Shown here: piece by piece, positions 55,701 through 64,000 of the stretch | Layout: each line of letters opens with the position of its first letter | Numbering within the stretch: the stretch's first letter is position 1 | NCBI RefSeq assembly: GCF_002934455.1 | Contig: NZ_PTIR01000009.1 | Span: 186,001 to 250,000 of the forward strand | Source of the DNA: Trinickia symbiotica | Lineage (GTDB): Bacteria > Pseudomonadota > Gammaproteobacteria > Burkholderiales > Burkholderiaceae | DNA length: 64,000 nucleotides | Reading direction: 5' to 3' | Position numbers and translations under genes: made by a program | The notes under the pieces: model-generated | The model's database searches: none | Seen by the model: the letters and a program-made list of their open reading frames with translations, nothing else | What the model was told of the DNA's origin: nothing

Positions 55701-55860
55701 TGTCTCAATTACCTGCAAAAGAACTCGGGAACACGAAAAACGAGCGGGGCGCGGCGCGAAAGCCGCGCGGGTGGGGCGAATGGACCGCGAACACGGCGAA
55801 CGTCATGGATGCGGCCATCGATTATAGCGACGGCCGAGGACGGCATGGCACCATGGGCGG

Positions 55861-57639
55861 CTACATTTTGGCTGGCGCCGATACGCCGAGAATCGCGAGA
55901 CCGTTGGCCAGCACCTGGCGCGTCGCCGCGATCAGCGCGATGCGCGCTTCGCGCTCGGCGCGTTCGTCGACGAGGACGCGCTCGGCATTGTAGAACGAGT
56001 GGAATTCGCCTGCGAGCTCGCGCAGATAGAAGGCGACCGCATGCGGCGCAAGCTCGGCGGCCGCGTGCGCGAGCACGTCGGGGTACTCGGCGAGCTTGGC
56101 GCATAGTGCCATTGCGCGCGTGCTCGAAAGCGGCGTGACGTCGGTGCCGCGCAGCGTCATTTCATCGCCGCCGAATCGGGTCTTCCATTCGCCGAGCACC
56201 GACGAAATCCGCGCGTGCGCATATTGGACGTAGTAGACCGGGTTCTCGTCGTTTTGCTTGAGCGCGAGGTCGATATCGAAGACGAATTCCGTATCGGCCT
56301 TGCGCGAGATGAGGAAGAAGCGGACCGCGTCGCGCCCGCGCCGGATCGTCTCCTCGTCGAGCAGCTCGGGCGAGGTCTCGGCGCCCGGCGCCGCGCCGCC
56401 CGACCACTCGATCAGATCGCGCACGGTGACGTAGCTGCCCGCCCGCTTCGAGATCTTGACCTCCTGGCCGTTGCGCATGACCGTGACCATCTTGTGCAGG
56501 ACATAATCGGGATAGCCCGCGGGAATGCCGATGTCGAGCGCCTGAAGGCCCGCGCGCACGCGCGCGATCGTGCCGTGATGGTCGGAGCCCTGCACGTTGA
56601 TGACCTTCGTGAAGCCGCGTTCCCATTTCGCGACGTGGTAGGCGACGTCGGGCACGAAGTACGTGTAGGTGCCGTCGGACTTGCGCATGACGCGGTCCTT
56701 GTCGTCGCCGTATTCCGTCGTGCGCAGCCAGAGCGCGCCGTCCTCTTCGAACGTCTTGCCCGCCTTGACGAGCGCTTCGACCGTTTTCTCGACGCGTCCC
56801 TCGGTGTAGAGCGACGATTCGAGGTAGTACCGGTCGAACTTCACGCCGAACGCCTGAAGGTCCATGTCCTGTTCGTGGCGCAAGTAGGCGACCGCGAATT
56901 TGCGGATCGCTTCGAGATCGTCGATGTCGCCCTTGCCGACGACCGGCTCGCCGTCCATCGCCGCGACGGTCTCGCGCTTCATATAGCTTTGCGCGATCTC
57001 GGCGATGTACTCGCCGTTGTAAGCCGCTTCGGGCCACCCGGCGTCGCCGGGCGCGAGGCCGCGCGCGCGGGCCTGTGTCGAGATGGTCAAATTCTGGATC
57101 TGCACACCCGCGTCGTTGTAATAGAACTCGCGGTGCACGTCGCATCCTTGGCTCGCGAGCACGTTCGAGAGCGCGTCGCCGAGCGCCGCCTGACGGCCAT
57201 GCCCGACGTGCAGCGGGCCCGTCGGATTCGCCGAGACGAACTCGATCATCACGTGCTTGGCCGCAGCACGCGCGCTGCGGCCGAACGCCGCGCCTTCATC
57301 GAGCACCGCGGCTACGACGGCTTGTTTCGCGCCCGTGGTCAGGCGCAGGTTGATGAACCCCGGGCCGGCGATTTCGGCGCTCTCGACGAGGCCGCGCGCG
57401 CCCGCCTGCGCCATCAGCGCATCGACGATCGATTGCGCGAGCTCGCGCGGATTCTTCTTGAGCGGCTTCGCGAGCTGCATGGCGGCGTTGCAGGCAACGT
57501 CGCCGTGGGCGGCGACCTTCGGCCGCTCGAGCGTGATCGAGGGCAGCGCGGGCGGCGCCGCGCCTTCGAGCTTGGCGGCGACTTGCTCGACACTCGCGGC
57601 GAGCAATTTTTCGAGAGTCTCTTTTTGTACGGGCAGCAT
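55861..57639 (-). CDS. argS: Arginyl-tRNA synthetase
   Basis: A 592-residue class I synthetase that charges tRNA(Arg). The N-terminal Add domain begins [13 protein letters not shown], and the class I HIGH motif is HVGHGRQ at 144-150 ([20 protein letters not shown]). The MSK region is [19 protein letters not shown], and the C-terminal anticodon-binding domain ends in [17 protein letters not shown]. Size fits bacterial ArgRS. No clear ribosome site beyond weak AGA-rich sequence. The SPOR and dsbA genes follow. Confidence 0.97.
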   Translation of the reverse strand: MLPVQKETLEKLLAASVEQVAAKLEGAAPPALPSITLERPKVAAHGDVACNAAMQLAKPLKKNPRELAQSIVDALMAQAGARGLVESAEIAGPGFINLRLTTGAKQAVVAAVLDEGAAFGRSARAAAKHVMIEFVSANPTGPLHVGHGRQAALGDALSNVLASQGCDVHREFYYNDAGVQIQNLTISTQARARGLAPGDAGWPEAAYNGEYIAEIAQSYMKRETVAAMDGEPVVGKGDIDDLEAIRKFAVAYLRHEQDMDLQAFGVKFDRYYLESSLYTEGRVEKTVEALVKAGKTFEEDGALWLRTTEYGDDKDRVMRKSDGTYTYFVPDVAYHVAKWERGFTKVINVQGSDHHGTIARVRAGLQALDIGIPAGYPDYVLHKMVTVMRNGQEVKISKRAGSYVTVRDLIEWSGGAAPGAETSPELLDEETIRRGRDAVRFFLISRKADTEFVFDIDLALKQNDENPVYYVQYAHARISSVLGEWKTRFGGDEMTLRGTDVTPLSSTRAMALCAKLAEYPDVLAHAAAELAPHAVAFYLRELAGEFHSFYNAERVLVDERAEREARIALIAATRQVLANGLAILGVSAPAKM

Positions 57640-57928
57640 GCTGGTTCAGGCGATCGAATGGGGGCGGCCGCGGGGTGGCGCGGCCGGATGAGGGTGGGCG
57701 AGCGATCTGTCGCTCGGGCGCGACCCATCAAGGCGATTGCGCAGCCGGCGCGGGCCGCGGGCGATTGCATCGCGGCGGCGCATCGCGGCAGTCCAGACGG
57801 ATTTTAGCAGGTGCTAATATGTCCAATCAGCAGCTCCCGTCGCGAGTCGCGGCAGCTCAGGGCTGGCGCGCATTCGGCACGGCGCGAGGAGCCTCCTGGA
57901 TTCGACAGAAAAACGTGGGGAACGCGTT

Positions 57929-58255
57929 ATGCTCATCACTTTCAAATGCCGCTCGACGCCCGATGTCATGATGCTGGAAAACTTGGCCCAGTATCTGGTG
58001 GGAATCATCGGCAAGCACCTGGGTCAGCGCGGCGTCATCACGCATGACGAACTCGACGAGGCCATCAGGCGGCTCGAAGAGGCGATCGTCTTCGATAAGA
58101 AGGAGATCGCGGAGAAAGACGGCCACTTCCATGAAGGAGAGGAAGGACACGAGCCGCACGAGTTACCGATCGGACTTGCGCAGCGCGCCTATCCGTTCCT
58201 CGACATGTTGCGCACGGCCAAGCGCGAGAACACCGACGTGCTTTGGGGCGTTTGA
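57929..58255 (+). CDS. DUF1840 protein
   Basis: A 108-residue protein beginning MLITFKCRSTPDVMMLENLA, the start of the Burkholderiales DUF1840 family, then a helical central part rich in charged residues. The function is unknown. The start follows GGGGAA by normal spacing. It is convergent with metH and shares a strong terminator. Confidence 0.85.
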   Translation: MLITFKCRSTPDVMMLENLAQYLVGIIGKHLGQRGVITHDELDEAIRRLEEAIVFDKKEIAEKDGHFHEGEEGHEPHELPIGLAQRAYPFLDMLRTAKRENTDVLWGV

Positions 58256-58287
58256 GCCGCCTACTCAATTGCTAAGACAAAAACGCG

Positions 58288-58323
58288 AGAGCCCGCGAAA
58301 GCCGATCGGCTGAGGCGGGCTCT
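58288..58323 (-). terminator. Intrinsic terminator between DUF1840 and metH
   Basis: AGAGCCCGC (58288-58296) and GCGGGCTCT (58315-58323) form a perfect 9-base stem, with a further AGCCG / CGGCT pair in the loop. On the minus strand it is followed by CGCGTTTTTGTC, a clear U tract, so it ends the metH transcript; the plus side is weaker but may serve DUF1840. Confidence 0.75.
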
Positions 58324-58380
58324 TGTGCTTCCGCGCGAGGCCACGCGGGGGCCCGCGAGAGAGGCCGCGAGCCTCGACGC

Positions 58381-61098
<2,718 letters not shown>

Positions 61099-61133
61099 GG
61101 CGAATGCGATGGGAAAGTCTTGGGGATGGGTGA

Positions 61134-62222
61134 TCAAGCCGCGTCGCGGTATTGGCCGGGCCAGCGCCGCGGCTTGACCGCTGCCAGCGCTTCAGCGATC
61201 GCGGCGATATGCTCGGGCGTCGTCCCGCAGCAGCCGCCCGCGACGTTGACGAGGCCCGCCTGCGCGAATTCCTTCAGGAGTCCTGACGTATCCGCGGGCG
61301 TTTCGTCGAAGCCCGTCTCGCTCATCGGATTGGGCAGGCCCGCGTTCGGATAGCACGAAACGTAGGTGTCGCAAAGCTTCGCGAGCTCGGCGATATACGG
61401 CCGCATGAGCGCGGCGCCGAGCGCGCAGTTGAGGCCGAACGTGAGCGGCTTTGCGTGGCGAAGCGAATTCCAGAACGCTTCCACCGTTTGCCCCGACAGA
61501 ATGCGTCCCGACGCGTCGGTCACGGTGCCCGAGATCATGATCGGCAACAGCTCACCGGTATCTTCGAAAAGCTCGTCGAGCGCAAAGAGCGCCGCCTTCG
61601 CGTTCAATGTGTCGAAGATCGTTTCGACGAGGAAAAGGTCGACGCCGCCTTCGAGCAGCGCCTTGGCCTGCTCGTAATACGCCTGGCGCAGCTCGTCGAA
61701 CGTGATGTTGCGCGCACCCGGGTCGTTCACGTCGGGCGAGATGCTCGCTGTCTTCGGCGTCGGCCCGATCGCGCCGGCGACGAAGCGAGGCTTTTCGGGC
61801 GTCGAATACTTGTCGCATGCGGCGCGCGCAAGCCTCGCCGACTCCGCGTTCATTTCCGCGGCGAGCGCTTCCATTCCGTAATCGGCCTGGGCCACGACCG
61901 TCGCGCCGAAGGTATTCGTCTCGATGATGTCCGCACCGGCGGCCAGATATTGCTCGTGAATCTCGCTGATGATCCGCGGCTGCGTGAGCGAGAGCAGCTC
62001 ATTGTTGCCCTTCACGTCGCGCGTGAAGTCCTTGAACCGCTCGCCGCGATAGCGCGCTTCGTCGAGCTTGTAGCGCTGGATCATCGTGCCCATCGCGCCA
62101 TCGAGGATCAGGATGCGCGACGCGAGCAGTTCGGGCAGCATTGCGCCGCGCGTATAGGATTTGGCCGTTGCAGCCGATGCATCGGAATGGGGCGCGGCGG
62201 AAAAGGCGGCAGAAGAAGTCAT
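61134..62222 (-). CDS. metH: Methionine synthase (cobalamin-dependent), homocysteine-binding half
   Basis: A 362-residue protein matching the N-terminal homocysteine methyltransferase domain of Met[33 protein letters not shown] (zinc Cys) and [15 protein letters not shown] (two zinc Cys) are diagnostic. The stop lies 35 bases before the ATG of the second half, so one transcript encodes both subunits. A structured leader precedes it. Confidence 0.95.
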   Translation of the reverse strand: MTSSAAFSAAPHSDASAATAKSYTRGAMLPELLASRILILDGAMGTMIQRYKLDEARYRGERFKDFTRDVKGNNELLSLTQPRIISEIHEQYLAAGADIIETNTFGATVVAQADYGMEALAAEMNAESARLARAACDKYSTPEKPRFVAGAIGPTPKTASISPDVNDPGARNITFDELRQAYYEQAKALLEGGVDLFLVETIFDTLNAKAALFALDELFEDTGELLPIMISGTVTDASGRILSGQTVEAFWNSLRHAKPLTFGLNCALGAALMRPYIAELAKLCDTYVSCYPNAGLPNPMSETGFDETPADTSGLLKEFAQAGLVNVAGGCCGTTPEHIAAIAEALAAVKPRRWPGQYRDAA

Positions 62223-62370
62223 GGCGAGCGGGCTCTACGCCTTCGATACAGTGGGAAGTCCCACATTGTAGCTGTTGCGGCCCGGGCTCGCCCGGCAAGG
62301 GGACTCTCCCCAAAGGGCTATTCCCGTGCGCCGGGCCGGTAAAAAGAGGAAAAAGGAGCGAAAAATGGAA
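62223..62370 (-). promoter_or_regulatory. Structured leader of the metH operon
   Basis: The 148 bases before metH hold a perfect GTGGG / CCCAC stem (62251-62264) about 30 bases before the start and GC-rich arms further upstream (GGCCCGG with related GCCCGGG sequences). I looked for cobalamin and SAH riboswitch cores and did not find convincing ones. Regulation by structure is possible but unproven. Confidence 0.4.
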
Positions 62371-62401
62371 AACCCCGCCGCGTTTGCATCGACGGGGTTT
62401 A
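62371..62401 (-). terminator. Intrinsic terminator after the DUF3567 gene
   Basis: On the minus strand AAACCCCGTCG pairs with CGGCGGGGTTT (one G-U), followed by TCCATTTTT. It lies 37 bases past the DUF3567 stop and separates that gene from metH. Confidence 0.7.
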
Positions 62402-62437
62402 GTCTAGCTGCGGGCAGTGTCGCCGCGGGTCGCCGGC

Positions 62438-62695
62438 TCAGTGGAGCACGACGGGCTGGTTCATGAGGCTGTCGAACTGGCCGAGAAATTCGTCGACTTC
62501 ATCGAGCGTCGGCTCTTCCTCGATCAGCTTTCGAACATGTTCGCGAAAGCGTGCCGCCATTGCGCCGTCGATGAAGATTTCGCGCTGCGTATTCTTGTCC
62601 ACGATTTCGTAGCCGCCGGCGTTCATCGCAAGATGGCCGGCCTGGGGCGCAAACTCGACGACACAGTAGTTGGGGCTGTTGTAGATCATTTGCAT
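62438..62695 (-). CDS. DUF3567 protein
   Basis: An 85-residue protein beginning MQMIYNSPNYCVVEFAPQAG, the DUF3567 family of Burkholderiales. No signal or membrane segment. ATG 62695 follows AAGGAG at normal spacing. The function is unknown. It lies between metH and the DUF3108 gene, all on the minus strand, each with its own terminator. Confidence 0.85.
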   Translation of the reverse strand: MQMIYNSPNYCVVEFAPQAGHLAMNAGGYEIVDKNTQREIFIDGAMAARFREHVRKLIEEEPTLDEVDEFLGQFDSLMNQPVVLH

Positions 62696-62811
62696 GGCGA
62701 CACTCCTTATTCCGATGGCCTTTGGCCGTTTTCCGCCCTGAAGGTGGAGCGTATGCATGGAATTTCAAGGGGTGGGTCTTAAACGACGCTTAAACCTCCC
62801 GTCAGACCGTT

Positions 62812-62838
62812 GCAAAAAACAAACCTCCGACTTCGGAG
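62812..62838 (-). terminator. Intrinsic terminator after the DUF3108 gene
   Basis: On the minus strand CTCCGA and TCGGAG (62838-62825) form a short stem followed by GTTTGTTTTTT. It lies 127 bases past the DUF3108 stop. Confidence 0.6.
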
Positions 62839-62964
62839 TCCTTGAAAGTTAGACCTCGCCCGCGCCAAACGTTCGCGCGCGACGGCCAGATACCGAGGCT
62901 CGTCCGTGCGCCTCGACACCTTTTATAACGGCACTCGGATCCGTTCGTTTAGGGTCTCTTCGGC

Positions 62965-64000
62965 CTATGGCTCGACGCGTGACGGCTGCGGTGCGAAGCC
63001 ATTATCGGACGAATTGTCGGGTCTCACCGAAGAAGTCGCATTTTCCGCGCCCGGCGCAGCAAGGGCGCCGCCCCAGACCAGCTCGATCTGCGCGCCATTC
63101 GGCTCCGTTTGCATGATGCGCGCCGGCAACCAGCCGAGCGCCGGGGCCAGCCACACGTCGATGCGCCGCGCGTCGCCCGCGCGCCGCGGCAAGCGCATGA
63201 AGTGCCGCGCCTCGACGAAGCCTGCCGGCGTGCGTACCGTTTCGTCGCCGATCGTCTCGATCGGCCAGAGTTCGCCGCTGTCGTTGTCCGCAACATAGAA
63301 CTCGCGCGTGACCCCGGGCTGGTAGGCGTCGGGATCGCCTTTCACGAGACTCGCGAGTTGCATGATCACGCTGAACCGATCCTGTGCGCCGTTCGCGAGC
63401 GGCAGCGTCGACGGCGTTCGCGTAAAGGCGATGTGTCCGGCTGCGCGATCGAACGTCGTCACGTCCTGGCCGCGGCGGCCGCGCGTCTCGATATAACGCT
63501 GTGGGGCGAGGCCGAATGCATCGATGTGCCCCTCGCTCACATAGGTGTAGGTGCCGACGAACGGCAACGGCACCGAGACGACCATCGTGTAGCCGCTGCC
63601 GTCGCTCGCCCAATGAATCGTGCCGGGCGCGTTGCGCACGCCGTTGTAGAACGTCTCGTAGCGCAGCTCGCCCGATGGCGGCGTCGAAAATTTGACGCCC
63701 CGGCCGGCCGCGCCGCTCGCGTTCTTGGCGGCCGATGTGGTCTCGCCCGCCGTTGCACTGCCGCTCGCCGCGGTCCCCGTGCCGTTCGCGGCAAGCGCGG
63801 CCGATGCGGCCGGCGGCGCGGACGCTTCAACGGGAGCCGACGGCGGCGCGGGCGGCGCATGCGGCGCGATCGCCCGCAGCACAGGCTCGGCGGAAGACGC
63901 GCTGCCCGGTTTCTTCGCCGCTGGTACGGCCGGGCGTGAGGGATTCGCCGCTTCGTGCGTGGGCTCGCGCGAGATTCGCTGCGGCCGCAGCAGCTCGATT
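62965..64000 (-). CDS. DUF3108 protein, 5' end beyond the window
   Basis: At least 344 residues are in the window and the frame is open to the right edge, so the start is missing. The visible N-terminal part is Pro/Ala/Ser-rich and probably a linker after a membrane anchor; the DUF3108 domain follows (about 105-330 of the visible part): SGELRYETFYNGVRNAP, FGLAPQRYIETRGRRGQDV, and DVWLAPALGWLPARIMQTEP. Members are envelope-associated, of unknown function. The annotation as a longer protein starting at GTG 63882 would be wrong because the frame continues upstream. Confidence 0.85.
   Translation of the reverse strand, partial: IELLRPQRISREPTHEAANPSRPAVPAAKKPGSASSAEPVLRAIAPHAPPAPPSAPVEASAPPAASAALAANGTGTAASGSATAGETTSAAKNASGAAGRGVKFSTPPSGELRYETFYNGVRNAPGTIHWASDGSGYTMVVSVPLPFVGTYTYVSEGHIDAFGLAPQRYIETRGRRGQDVTTFDRAAGHIAFTRTPSTLPLANGAQDRFSVIMQLASLVKGDPDAYQPGVTREFYVADNDSGELWPIETIGDETVRTPAGFVEARHFMRLPRRAGDARRIDVWLAPALGWLPARIMQTEPNGAQIELVWGGALAAPGAENATSSVRPDNSSDNGFAPQPSRVEP

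Noticed and set aside
62223-62370. Cobalamin or SAH riboswitch upstream of metH
   Set aside because: I could not find the B12-box or the SAH core sequence in the leader; only generic stems are visible.

Overview
The window comes from a high-GC betaproteobacterium of the family Burkholderiaceae (Burkholderia / Paraburkholderia / Trinickia type). I infer this from several things together: a KirBac1.1-type potassium channel, a Burkholderia-type porin, methionine synthase split into two genes, a one-piece indolepyruvate oxidoreductase of about 1,200 residues, and the order argS / SPOR protein / dsbA beside DUF1840, DUF3567 and DUF3108 genes. The sequence looks chromosomal. I found no insertion sequence, prophage, CRISPR array, tRNA or rRNA gene. 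Most genes lie on the minus strand, and long antisense open frames are common because of the GC content.

Layout. 1-750: a RelE-type toxin-antitoxin pair with a good sigma-70 promoter. 750-6130: indolepyruvate oxidoreductase, KirBac channel, two small orphan genes. 6.3-9.7 kb: a three-gene sugar operon (LacI regulator, AGE-family isomerase, PfkB kinase) whose genes overlap by ATGA, with two candidate operators upstream. 9.8-13.1 kb: two c-di-GMP genes, one probably a phosphodiesterase and one an active, feedback-inhibited cyclase. 13.5-18 kb: transporter, exported protein, porin and small envelope proteins. 18-21.4 kb: the fused mutase IcmF. 21.4-26.1 kb: nitronate monooxygenase, a degenerate haloacetate-dehalogenase relative, YbaK, HMG-CoA lyase and GhrA. 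26.2-30.6 kb: biotin operon bioA-bioF-bioD-bioB. 31-33.2 kb: secreted hydrolase, a stretch with two strong hairpins, and ychJ. 33.2-40.8 kb: a catabolic cluster (MerR/LiuR-type regulator, aceK, carbonic anhydrase, thiolase, SDR, acyl-CoA dehydrogenase) divergent from an MBL-fold hydrolase, with a palindromic operator between them. 40.8-43.0 kb: a visibly lower-GC two-gene islet, a B12-domain radical SAM enzyme translationally coupled to a LysE-type exporter. 43.3-48.9 kb: GFA protein, NCS1 permease, sugar kinase and GH65 phosphorylase. 48.9-51.2 kb: an ECF42-type sigma factor with two DGPF/YCII proteins. 51.4-55.7 kb: peptide-binding protein, BtuF-like protein, DsbA, SPOR protein. 55.9-62.7 kb: argS, DUF1840, split metH, DUF3567. 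The DUF3108 gene runs off the right edge.

Themes. Branched-chain and fatty acid catabolism (indolepyruvate oxidoreductase, IcmF, HMG-CoA lyase, LiuR cluster) and cobalamin chemistry (IcmF, MetH, B12 radical SAM enzyme, BtuF-like protein) recur. The best candidate for an undescribed system is the radical SAM / LysE islet at 40807-43007: its cluster motif is C-X8-C-X2-C rather than C-X3-C-X2-C, its base composition differs from its neighbours, and the exporter start overlaps the enzyme stop. The second most unusual item is the dehalogenase-like protein at 22611-23324, which lacks the cap and two of the expected catalytic residues.
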